Positions 8,316-17,600 of a stretch of DNA of 64,000 bases are shown here, piece by piece. The notes beneath the pieces were generated by a model. It made no database searches, had not been told where the DNA came from, and was given only the letters and a program-made list of their open reading frames with translations. This DNA comes from Adhaeribacter radiodurans. Its GTDB lineage: Bacteria; Bacteroidota; Bacteroidia; Cytophagales; Hymenobacteraceae. Made by a program: the position numbers and the translations under genes. The stretch covers positions 5,022,001-5,086,000 of the forward strand of contig NZ_CP055153.1 in the NCBI RefSeq assembly GCF_014075995.1, in the 5' to 3' direction. Every line of letters begins with the position of its first letter. Within the stretch, counting starts at the first letter, position 1.

Positions 8316-9751
8316 AGCGTTACAATAATTTATTGGAAGTGCACCAGGACTTAGCAAATGGCACTGTTACTTGCCGCGACCTGGTGCATTACTATTTAGA
8401 GAATATCGAGCGTAAAAAACATTTAAACGCTTTCCTCGAAGTTTATTCGGATGAAGCGCTGGCTAAAGCCGATGAAGTAGATCAAAAACTCGCTAATGGT
8501 ACAGCCGGACGTTTGGCTGGTATGGTACTAGGTTTAAAAGATGTATTAGCTTACAAAGACCATCCGCTGCAATCGTCCAGCAAAATTCTAACAGGTTTCA
8601 AATCTTTGTTTACTGCTACCGCCGTACAGCGCCTGCTAGACGAAGATGCCATTGTTATTGGCCGCCAAAACTGTGATGAATTTGCAATGGGTGCTTCGAA
8701 CGAAACCTCCGCTTTTGGTCCGGTACTGAATGAAATTGACCCTACCCGAGTTTCTGGTGGTTCATCGGGTGGTTCGGCAGTTGCGGTACAAGCCGATTTA
8801 TGTCTGGCCTCTATTGGTTCTGATACTGGTGGTTCTGTAAGGCAACCGGCTGCTTTTTGTGGAGTAATTGGTTTAAAACCTACTTATTCCCGCATTTCGC
8901 GCTACGGCTTAACGGCTTACGCCTCTTCTTTCGATCAAATTGGTCCCATTACCCGCAGCGTAGATGATGCCGCTTTATTGCTCGAAATAATGGCGGGACC
9001 GGATGAATACGATAGTACGGTAAGTCAACGGGAAGTACCGGCTTATAGTCAGCTTTTGGACCCAGAAGGTGATCCTAAATACCGGATTGGCTACATTAGT
9101 GATACTTTGGAAAGCGAAGGTTTGGACCCGGAAATCCGGGAAGCCATGCAGTCTACGATTCAAAATTTACGGGAAGAAGGTCACACGGTAGAAGCCGTAG
9201 ATTTTCATTATTTAGATTACATTGTACCTACTTATTACATATTAACTACCGCCGAAGCCAGCTCTAATTTATCTCGCTTTGATGGAGTAAAGTATGGATA
9301 TCGCAGCAATTTGGCTACGGATCTGCTTTCGATGTACAAGAAATCGCGCGCCGAAGGTTTTGGTCACGAAGTACAAAAACGTATTATGTTGGGTACTTTT
9401 GTTTTAAGCGCGGATTATTACGATGCTTACTATACTAAAGCGCAGAAAGTTAGAAGAATAATCAAAGAAAAAACCGAAGAACTATTAAGTCAGTTCGACT
9501 TTTTGATTATGCCTACCACTCCAACTACGGCTTTTCCAATTGGGGGTAATCCTACCAATCCCTTGGCCATTTATCTGGCTGATATTTTTACAGTACAGGC
9601 TTCGTTGGCGGGTGTACCAGCTATTTCAATACCGGTAGGTACCGATAAAGATGGTTTACCAATAGGAATGCAAATTTTAACTAAATCTTTTGCTGAAACC
9701 AAGCTCTTGGCTTTTTCTAAATCTGTTACTGAAAAAATAACCATTGCTTAG
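8312..9751 (+). CDS. gatA: Glutamyl-tRNA(Gln)/aspartyl-tRNA(Asn) amidotransferase subunit A
   Basis: The amidase subunit of GatCAB: it releases ammonia from glutamine, which is used to convert Glu-tRNA(Gln) or Asp-tRNA(Asn) to the amidated forms. The 479 residues carry the amidase signature: the catalytic triad reads as Lys76 (GLKDVLA), cis-Ser151 (SGGSSGGSAVAV) and nucleophile Ser175 (GSDTGGSVRQPAAF). Length and N-terminus fit GatA rather than general amidases. The start is a TTG overlapping the stop of the second tatA gene by four bases. No gatB or gatC is in the window. The gene is followed almost without gap by the LysM transglycosylase gene, although the functions are unrelated. Confidence 0.94.
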   Translation: MKRYNNLLEVHQDLANGTVTCRDLVHYYLENIERKKHLNAFLEVYSDEALAKADEVDQKLANGTAGRLAGMVLGLKDVLAYKDHPLQSSSKILTGFKSLFTATAVQRLLDEDAIVIGRQNCDEFAMGASNETSAFGPVLNEIDPTRVSGGSSGGSAVAVQADLCLASIGSDTGGSVRQPAAFCGVIGLKPTYSRISRYGLTAYASSFDQIGPITRSVDDAALLLEIMAGPDEYDSTVSQREVPAYSQLLDPEGDPKYRIGYISDTLESEGLDPEIREAMQSTIQNLREEGHTVEAVDFHYLDYIVPTYYILTTAEASSNLSRFDGVKYGYRSNLATDLLSMYKKSRAEGFGHEVQKRIMLGTFVLSADYYDAYYTKAQKVRRIIKEKTEELLSQFDFLIMPTTPTTAFPIGGNPTNPLAIYLADIFTVQASLAGVPAISIPVGTDKDGLPIGMQILTKSFAETKLLAFSKSVTEKITIA

Positions 9752-9758
9752 CTCGTTT

Positions 9759-11345
9759 ATGATGAAGATCAGACTCCTTTCTCTTTTATTTTTATTTTCC
9801 GGCCTGCTCCTGTCTTTTGAAAGTGAGGCCGGTTTTTTTTTAAATACAAAGAATAAAGTAGTCGTTCTGGCGGATACCCTGTATCCAACAGCCTTATCTG
9901 ATACGGTTGCATTAGCAGATACCACACACCTGGAAGAAATTTTAGGTTTGGCTCTCCCCGATTCCGTTCCTATGGTAACAAACGATCTTATCATGGACCG
10001 GCTGAGTTGTCTGCAAAAAGATATACCCTTGCATTTTAACGCTTATGTGCGGGGCTTTGTCGATTATTTTACCATTCGCAACCGTAAGTATTCTCGCCGG
10101 GTATTATCTCGGGAAAACGTTTATTTTCCATTATTTGAGCAATATCTAGCTAAGTACAATTTACCAAACGAACTAAAATACTTAGCGGTAGTAGAATCGG
10201 CGTTAATACCCCGGGCAGTTTCTCACGCGGCGGCTGTAGGTTTATGGCAGTTTGTTCCTTCGGCAGCTTCTGATTATAAGTTAAAAATTAACACTTATAT
10301 CGACGAGCGCATGGATCCGGAGAAGGCTACAGATGCTGCCTGCCGGTATCTGCGTAATCTTCACCGCATGTTTGGGGGTAACTGGGAACTTGCTTTGGCT
10401 GCTTATAATTGTGGGCCTGGCAATGTTCGTAAAGCCATTAAACGCGCCGGTGGTCAAGCTGATTTCTGGGCTATTTTCCCGTTTTTACCGAAAGAAACCC
10501 GTGGTTACGTACCTTCCTTAACGGCCATTATTTACACCATGAACCATGCCTTAGACCACGAGATAAAGCCGGACACTTTACTTTACGCAACCCTCACGGA
10601 TACAATTTTAATAAACCAATCGCTGGATTTAAAGAAGTTATCGCAACAACTAAGTTTAGCGCCGGATGAGTTACCTAAATTAAATCCGGAAGTTAAAAAA
10701 GCGATTCTGCCGGTAACCGTTCGTAATTATCCGTTAAAAGTACCTGTTACTCATAAAACCTTACTGGCGAGCAATCGAACTTCTATTTTAGATTCCTGTA
10801 AATTGCCCGACCTGACTCAGCCATCTTATCAAAATATTTTAATTGCTAAAAACAGAGCTACTCCTGCCGCTGTTCCCACCACTACTCTTCCCGACTCGGC
10901 TACAACCGATTCTTTGCAGAAAAAAGAATATAGAGTAGCTGCCGGTGATAATTTAACTCGTATAGCCAATCGTTATAATATAACAGTAGAACAGTTACGT
11001 ACCTGGAATAATATGAGCCCAAGTGATAAGTTGTACACTCGGCAAAAATTAACAATATTTACTTCGGCTGCTCCAAACAATTTATTAGCGAGTAATGCTT
11101 CTACCCAACCAATTGTAGATGAAGCAAGCGAGGCTAAAACATCTGTTAAATCAGTATCTTCGCGCAAGAATACGCAAAATAAGAAATCTGTCTCCCGGGT
11201 AAAACTGGTTCATACGGTACAACCGAATGATACCTTGTGGAGTATTTCCCGGCGCTATAATGACATTCCGGTAGAGAAAATCAAAAAACTAAACCGGCTT
11301 AAAAACAATAGCCTAAAACCAGGTATGAAATTGGTTATCAGCTAA
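9759..11345 (+). CDS. LysM-containing lytic transglycosylase (MltD-like)
   Basis: Cleaves peptidoglycan glycan strands in the periplasm, forming 1,6-anhydro ends. An N-terminal hydrophobic signal (MMKIRLLSLLFLF...) is followed by a goose-lysozyme/SLT domain: ELKYLAVVESALIPRAVS carries the catalytic Glu in the ES pair, then AAVGLWQFVPSAA and ELALAAYNCGPGNVRKA are the usual SLT motifs. Two LysM modules follow, at about 393-438 (YRVAAGDNLTRIANRY) and at the very C-terminus (HTVQPNDTLWSISRRY). This order matches MltD. The frame is open from a TTG at 9744 overlapping gatA, but the ATG at 9759 (or 9762) gives a better signal peptide, so 9759 is chosen. A hairpin terminator follows the stop. Confidence 0.9.
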   Translation: MMKIRLLSLLFLFSGLLLSFESEAGFFLNTKNKVVVLADTLYPTALSDTVALADTTHLEEILGLALPDSVPMVTNDLIMDRLSCLQKDIPLHFNAYVRGFVDYFTIRNRKYSRRVLSRENVYFPLFEQYLAKYNLPNELKYLAVVESALIPRAVSHAAAVGLWQFVPSAASDYKLKINTYIDERMDPEKATDAACRYLRNLHRMFGGNWELALAAYNCGPGNVRKAIKRAGGQADFWAIFPFLPKETRGYVPSLTAIIYTMNHALDHEIKPDTLLYATLTDTILINQSLDLKKLSQQLSLAPDELPKLNPEVKKAILPVTVRNYPLKVPVTHKTLLASNRTSILDSCKLPDLTQPSYQNILIAKNRATPAAVPTTTLPDSATTDSLQKKEYRVAAGDNLTRIANRYNITVEQLRTWNNMSPSDKLYTRQKLTIFTSAAPNNLLASNASTQPIVDEASEAKTSVKSVSSRKNTQNKKSVSRVKLVHTVQPNDTLWSISRRYNDIPVEKIKKLNRLKNNSLKPGMKLVIS

Positions 11346-11370
11346 TTAAAAAATCTTCTTTGTTTATACT

Positions 11371-11402
11371 ATATCAGGTAAAGTGCCTGATATTTTTATT
11401 TA
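11371..11402 (+). terminator. Rho-independent terminator after the tatA-gatA-transglycosylase run
   Basis: A perfect 8-bp stem (ATATCAGG at 11371-11378, CCTGATAT at 11386-11393) with a seven-base loop, followed by TTTTATTT. It lies 25 bases past the transglycosylase stop. Confidence 0.75.
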
Positions 11403-11554
11403 CAGTGAATTTTATTCTCTAAACACCAATCTATTCGCATTTTTATAATAGTATTCTAAGTAAATAGCTTAAACGACTGCTTTTGTTTAATTTTACTTAA
11501 ATACAAGAGTCTGTTTGGTAACCCATCAAACAGCCTTGAAAAACTTATCCGGCT

Positions 11555-13879
11555 ATGATTAAAATAAACAAACAAGATGCGCTTAATTATCACCAACAGG
11601 GTCAACCAGGGAAAATAGAGGTGGTACCCACCAAAATGCTTTCCTCCCAAATTGATTTAGCTCTAGCCTATTCGCCCGGAGTAGCAGAACCTTGTAAAGA
11701 AATTTTCAATAATAAAGAAGACGCTTATAAATATACTTCTAAAGGAAACCTGGTTGGTGTTATATCAAATGGTACCGCTGTATTAGGTTTAGGAAATATT
11801 GGCCCAGATGCTTCTAAACCGGTAATGGAAGGGAAAGGAGTATTATTTAAAAAATTTGCCGGAATTGATGTTTTTGATATTGAAATTGATTGCACCGACC
11901 CGGAGGAATTTATCCGGATTGTGCGTTCGCTGGAACCAACTTTTGGCGGAATCAACTTAGAAGACATTAAAGCACCCGAAAGCTTTAAAATTGAGGTAGC
12001 TTTAAAAGAGCAGATGAAAATTCCGGTAATGCACGACGACCAGCACGGCACGGCTATTATTTCCAGCGCGGCTTTACTAAATGCGCTGGAGTTAGTAGGT
12101 AAAAAGATACAGGAAATTAAAATAGTAATGAATGGCGCTGGTGCTGCTGCCATTGCTTGTGCTAAATTATACCTGGCTCTGGGGGCTAAAATTGATAACG
12201 TTGTGATGTTTGATAAAGATGGTATCATTGACCCGGAAAGGAATGATTTAGATATATATCGGGCGCAATTTGTCACTACCCGAAAGATTAAAACGCTAGC
12301 CGAAGCCATGACGGAGGCAGACGTATTCATTGGTTTATCGGCTGGTAATGTGTTACCACCGGAATACGTAAAACTAATGGCCAAAAACCCGATTATTTTT
12401 GCCTTAGCCAACCCCGATCCGGAAATTGCCTACGATACAGCGATGGCAGTGCGGAATGATCTAATTATGGCAACCGGGCGTTCCGATCATCCTAACCAAG
12501 TAAATAACGTACTGGGGTTTCCTTATATTTTCAGAGGAGCATTGGATGTGCGGGCTACTGAAATTAACGAAGCAATGAAATTAGCTGCCGTACATGCCTT
12601 ATCTGAATTAGCGAAAGAACCGGTACCTGAAATTATTAATAAAGCATATGCCGATAAAACCATTGCTTTCGGGCGTGAGTATTTAATCCCTAAGCCATTA
12701 GACCCACGTTTAATTACCACGGTTTCACCTGCAGTAGCTAAGGCCGCTATGGATTCGGGGGTAGCAAAATGTCCTATTCACGACTGGGTAAAATACGACC
12801 AGGAATTGCAGGAGCGTATTGGCATTAACCAGAAATTAATGAACCGCATTATTAATCAGGCTAAAACCAATCCAAAACGCATTGTATTTGCCGAAGCCGA
12901 CCATTACAAAATTTTAAAAGCCGCTCAGATTGTATTAGATCAAAAAATTGCCCAACCTATTTTATTAGGTAATCAAAAACGAATAGAAACTTTAATTGCC
13001 GAAAATGCTCTGGATTTGGATGGCGCTATTATTATTGATCCATCTAAAGAAGCCAAAAAACGAGAAAAATTCGCCCGGGTTTTCTACGAAAAGCGCAAAC
13101 GCAAAGGAATTACCTTGTATGATGCCCGTAAACTAGTGCGGGGACGTACTTATTTTGGGGCATTAATGGTAGAAACCAAAGAAGCGGATGCTCTTATTTC
13201 TGGTTTAACCAAAGATTATTCTCAAACTATTTTACCGGCTTTGCAAATTATTGGGGTAGAAGAAAACGTGAACCGTGTAGCGGGCATGTATATTATCCAG
13301 AATAAAAAAGAACCGTACTTTTTGGCTGATACCACGGTAAATATTAATCCTACCGCCGAAGAAATGGTAGATATTATCGGGCTAACTGCAAGGGCAGTGC
13401 ATTTCTTCGACGTTGAACCTCGCATGGCAGTACTGTCCTACTCCAACTTTGGATCTAACCGCGGCGATGTACCAAACAAAACTGTTTTAGCTACCAAGTT
13501 GGCAAAGGAGCGCTATCCTAATTTACTTATTGATGGAGAAATGCAGGCCAACACAGCCGTAAACAGAAGTTTAATACAAGAACATTACCCGTTTAGCGAA
13601 CTGGCCGAAAAAGGAGCAAACACTTTAATTTTCCCGGATTTAACTTCGGGTAATATTGCCTATAAATTACTGCAGGAAATAGGCGAAGCGGAAACAATTG
13701 GCCCGATTTTAATGGGTATGCACAAGCCCGTACATATTTTGCAGCTTGGTTCTTCTACGCGCGACATTGTAAATATGATTGCTATTGCTGTAGTAGATGC
13801 ACAAAATCATGAAAGCCGGAATGCTCGAAAAGTAACTTTGCCCGAAGCAATAGCCGGCAAAGTGGATTCTTTAGCATAA
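11555..13879 (+). CDS. maeB: NADP-dependent malic enzyme fused to phosphotransacetylase-like domain
   Basis: Oxidatively decarboxylates malate to pyruvate and CO2 with NADP+, giving NADPH. The 774 residues are the large MaeB form: malic-enzyme N-domain (about 15-155, with LALAYSPGVAEPCKEI and VMHDDQHGTAI), NAD(P)-binding domain (about 160-400, GAGAAAIACAKLY), then a phosphotransacetylase-like domain (about 425-765, with RIVFAEADHYKILKAAQIV and LQLGSSTRDIVNMIAIAVVDA). In studied members the C-terminal domain is regulatory and binds acetyl-CoA rather than acting as an acyltransferase. The start is ATG. A terminator lies upstream, so the gene has its own promoter, though no clear -7 word was seen. 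maeB-ruvA-sprA order is, from recollection, common in Bacteroidota. Confidence 0.95.
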   Translation: MIKINKQDALNYHQQGQPGKIEVVPTKMLSSQIDLALAYSPGVAEPCKEIFNNKEDAYKYTSKGNLVGVISNGTAVLGLGNIGPDASKPVMEGKGVLFKKFAGIDVFDIEIDCTDPEEFIRIVRSLEPTFGGINLEDIKAPESFKIEVALKEQMKIPVMHDDQHGTAIISSAALLNALELVGKKIQEIKIVMNGAGAAAIACAKLYLALGAKIDNVVMFDKDGIIDPERNDLDIYRAQFVTTRKIKTLAEAMTEADVFIGLSAGNVLPPEYVKLMAKNPIIFALANPDPEIAYDTAMAVRNDLIMATGRSDHPNQVNNVLGFPYIFRGALDVRATEINEAMKLAAVHALSELAKEPVPEIINKAYADKTIAFGREYLIPKPLDPRLITTVSPAVAKAAMDSGVAKCPIHDWVKYDQELQERIGINQKLMNRIINQAKTNPKRIVFAEADHYKILKAAQIVLDQKIAQPILLGNQKRIETLIAENALDLDGAIIIDPSKEAKKREKFARVFYEKRKRKGITLYDARKLVRGRTYFGALMVETKEADALISGLTKDYSQTILPALQIIGVEENVNRVAGMYIIQNKKEPYFLADTTVNINPTAEEMVDIIGLTARAVHFFDVEPRMAVLSYSNFGSNRGDVPNKTVLATKLAKERYPNLLIDGEMQANTAVNRSLIQEHYPFSELAEKGANTLIFPDLTSGNIAYKLLQEIGEAETIGPILMGMHKPVHILQLGSSTRDIVNMIAIAVVDAQNHESRNARKVTLPEAIAGKVDSLA

Positions 13880-13956
13880 TTTAGTAAATAAGGTTTAGCA
13901 AATAGATGTAAAAAATGGCGTTATATTTCTTCCATCTTAAATAACTATTTACTAAA
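13880..13956. repeat. Long imperfect inverted repeat between maeB and ruvA
   Basis: The arms TTTAGTAAATA (13880-13890) and TATTTACTAAA (13946-13956) are perfect complements, with partly paired sequence between them (AGATG and CATCT). The arm starts at the maeB stop codon, so the structure could form the 3' end of that transcript. Its arm sequence recurs in the inverted repeat at 2257-2304. Confidence 0.5.
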
Positions 13957-14024
13957 CCCTACTTTTTTACTTAATAATAAATACGTATTTTCTGGCTCGT
14001 AAGCATACGGGGCGAGCTTTGTTG

Positions 14025-14032
14025 TACCTTCG
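14025..14032 (+). promoter_or_regulatory. Candidate -7 element for ruvA-sprA (imperfect)
   Basis: TACCTTCG differs from TAnnTTTG at one position and is followed by CA, as often seen in this phylum. It is 37 bases before the ruvA ATG. No convincing -33 element. Confidence 0.35.
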
Positions 14033-14069
14033 CATAATTATTGTCGAAGGATAAATTTTTATTTGTTCT

Positions 14070-14660
14070 ATGATTGCATACATCGACGGCAAACTTACTT
14101 ATAAAGATCCAACCTACGTGATTATTGAAGTAGGTGGTATTGGTTATCAAATTAAAATTTCTTTAAATACTTACGCAGGTTTAGTCGAAGGCGAACGTTG
14201 TAAGCTATTTACTTTTCTGCATATTAAAGAAGATGCGCATACTTTGTATGGCTTTAGCGAATTGGCTGAAAAAAATATTTTTTTGCATCTTATTTCTATT
14301 TCCGGCGTGGGGCCTAATACGGGTCTGATGATTTTATCTTCGTTAAGTGTAGCAGAAATTCAGCAGGCAATTGTGCGTGAAGATGTTCGCACCATTCAAC
14401 GAATTAAAGGGATTGGAGCAAAAACGGCACAGCGGCTTATTTTAGAATTGAAGGATAAGCTCAAAAAAGATGTTCTTGTAGACCAGGTAAACGTTTCCGC
14501 AGCATCGCACAATACGAATCAAAACGAAGCGTTATCAGCTTTGATTACCTTAGGTTTTGCCCGGACCGTTGCCGAAAAAACGCTTGATGCCATTATAAAG
14601 CGAGAAGGCAGCCACCTTACGGTGGAGGAATATATCAAATTAGCATTAAAATCTTCCTAA
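14070..14660 (+). CDS. ruvA: Holliday junction branch-migration complex subunit RuvA
   Basis: Binds four-way DNA junctions as a tetramer and loads the RuvB motor for branch migration during recombination and repair. The 196 residues show the three RuvA domains: the N-terminal OB fold (MIAYIDGKLTYKDPTYVIIEVGGIGYQIKIS), the helix-hairpin-helix region (ISGVGPNTGLMILSS and IKGIGAKTAQRLILELKDKL) and the flexible linker followed by the RuvB-binding C-terminal domain (from about 148, NQNEALSALITLGFARTVAEK). The length is normal. The ATG start is unambiguous. The sprA start is 19 bases past the stop, so the two are probably one transcript; ruvB is elsewhere. Confidence 0.96.
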   Translation: MIAYIDGKLTYKDPTYVIIEVGGIGYQIKISLNTYAGLVEGERCKLFTFLHIKEDAHTLYGFSELAEKNIFLHLISISGVGPNTGLMILSSLSVAEIQQAIVREDVRTIQRIKGIGAKTAQRLILELKDKLKKDVLVDQVNVSAASHNTNQNEALSALITLGFARTVAEKTLDAIIKREGSHLTVEEYIKLALKSS

Positions 14661-14679
14661 GTAAAATTTTATATTCCGC

Positions 14680-17600
14680 TTGAATAAGAGTAAACACCAA
14701 GTAATAATTGCGTCCGTTGCGGTTGTTACCCTGTTCGGTTGGCTATCGGAAGCTGGAACATTGACCGGAAATTATCCTTTAAATTTAAATGCATTCCGGA
14801 ATTTTGTTACCGATACTACCCTTATAGATACTACTACCAGCGAAGGTTATCGTAAATCGCGACGCCCGGATTTCCGACCAAAAGATCGGGTGGGCGACCC
14901 TTTTTCTAATCGTACCTCCCGTTCACCTTTATTACTTAAAAATCCGGACAATGTTAATCTAAACGTCGACCTGGATGATAGCTTACGTTATTTTGAAATT
15001 AAAGAAAAAGTAGGAGACCTGAATTTCCGGAACCCTACCATTATGACGTACGAGGAATATACTAAGTACCAGCAGCAGCAAGCCATTCGAAATTATTGGC
15101 GCAGTAAAGCCGAAGGCGGGGTGACCGGAGAGAAAGCCTCGGGCCGTTCTTTACTTAGTCCTAAAATACCCGTAGTAAGTCCGTTGTTCAATCGCATTTT
15201 TGGGGGCGACTTCGTGGATATTCAAACCAACGGAAATGCCGGTCTTAAATTTGGAGCCCGGTTTAGCCGCAATTTCAACCAGTCTTTACCATTGCGGCGG
15301 CAACGAACAGGCGATTTTGAATTTGATCAGAATTTAGCAATAAACGTTACAGGCCGAATTGGTGAAAAACTTAAACTCAATTTTAATTGGGATACCAAAG
15401 CTAACTTTGAGTTTGAGAACAACATTAAAATGGACTATACCGGCTTCGAAGAAGAAATTATTCGGAAAATTGAAGCGGGTAACGTTAGCCTACCTTTAAA
15501 TAATAGTTTAATCAGTGGAGCCCAAAACTTGTTCGGGGTAAAAGCGCAATTACAATTTGGCCGTTTGGGGGTAACAACAGTAATGTCGAATGTACGCGGC
15601 CGTACCGACCAAATAAATATTCAGAATGGCGCTCAAAACCGGCCTTTTGAAATTAAGGTGGATCAGTACGAACGCGACCGGCATTATTTTCTTTCTCAAT
15701 TCTTTCGCGATCGGTACGACCGCTCTTTACGCGATTTACCGCAGTTAAAATCGGGTATTACCATTCGCCGGTTAGAAGTATACATTACCAACGATAACCG
15801 GTCCACGGAAAATTTACGCAACGTAGTTACCTTGATGGATTTGGCCGAGGCTGATACTACCAAAACTTTACGGGATCAATTTGCCAAGGCTGGTGTTGCA
15901 CTTACTGCCCCATCCAGTAACGATGCCAATAATATATATAGCAGAGTAAGCGGCAACCGGAATAACAATACGGTGGATGAAACCTTACAAGGAGCTGCTT
16001 TATTACTTCAGAAAACTGTAGATTTTGAACACGTACGAGCCCGCCGGCTCGATCCTAAGGAGTATAAATTTAATGCGGAGCTAGGTTACATTTCTCTTAA
16101 TATTCAGATGTTGCCGGAACAGGTACTAGGAGTGGCGTATGAATATACTTTAAATGGCCGGGTGTACCGCGTAGGTGAATTGCAGGACGATTACCAAAAT
16201 GTGAACGACAATGAGGTAATATTCCTGAAAATGCTTAAATCTACGAATCCGGCTCTGAGTTACCCAACTTGGGATTTGATGATGAAGAACGTTTATTCAC
16301 TCAACGCCAACCAAATTACCCGGGAAGGATTTCAAATGAATATTATCTACAAAGATGATGAAACCGGCGTAGATATTACCAGCTTAAAAGAAGGTAGAAG
16401 TATTCAAAATGTACCTTTAGTAGAAGTATTTAATTTAGATAAAGTTAATACCAACAACGATGCCCCACCAGATGGTAACTTCGACTTTTTAACCGGGCTA
16501 ACGATTGATCCGGAAAACGGGCGGATATTCTTCCCGGAAGTAGAGCCGTTTGGCTCTTACTTGCAAAGTAAATTTGTTCCCGGCGAAGAGAACCTGGTAC
16601 AAAAATACGTTTATCAGGAACTCTATGACCAAACGCAAAGTGATGCCCAACAGATTACCAGTAAATCTAAATTTTTCTTAAAAGGCCGTTATCAGGCGAG
16701 TGCGACCGACGAAATTGCTTTACCTGGAATTCAGGTGGCGGAAGGATCGGTACGGGTGCGTTCCGGCGGAAATTTACTAACGGAAGGGGTAGACTACCGG
16801 GTAGATTATGCCTTGGGTCGTGTTAAAATTTTAAATCCGAGTTATCTGAATTCGGCGAGTAACCTGGCAGTAGAATTTGAGAAAGCCGAAATTATTAATC
16901 CGCAGCCACGGGCTATGGTTGGCGCCCGCTTTGATTATGCTTTAAGTCGTGATATCGGCATTGGTGCTACTTTATTGCATCTCGGCGAAACACCTTATAA
17001 CAACAACCGGGTGAGCCTGGGCGACGAACCTTCAAACAACACCATTTATGGTTTAGATATCAACCTGAAAAAGGAATCTCGTTTGTTAACCACGCTTACG
17101 GATAAACTACCTTTTATTCAAACCAAAGAACCATCCGCTATAGCCTTTAACGCCGAATTCGCGCAATTGCTACCCGCTCGTTCTAAATTAAAAGGGGAAG
17201 ATGGTGTTTCTTATATTGATGATTTTGAAGGAGCAGAGTCGTCTTACTCTCTGTCTAGCAGCACGAATACCAATAACTGGCGCTTAGCAGCTACCCCTGC
17301 TCCCCTTATTGGTGGTAGAACCGGCCGGGCGTATGCCGATAACCGGGCGCATTTAGCTTGGTACACTATTGACCAAGGGGTATACTACCGTAACGGTAAC
17401 CAGCACCCGAATAATATTACAGACGGCGATTTACGAAATCACTATATAAGAGGAATTAACCGGAAAGAGATTTTCCCAAACCGTGATTTAGATGCGGTAA
17501 ACAATTACGAATATCCCTTTGATTTAGTCTACTACCCCGCCGAACGTGGACAGTATAATTACAATCCTAATGCTACAGACCGGCCAGATGCGCCGGTAAA

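Noticed and set aside
11725-12411. 228-residue minus-strand open frame inside maeB
   Set aside because: Antisense to an unambiguous gene; its sequence mirrors maeB codon structure and matches no family.
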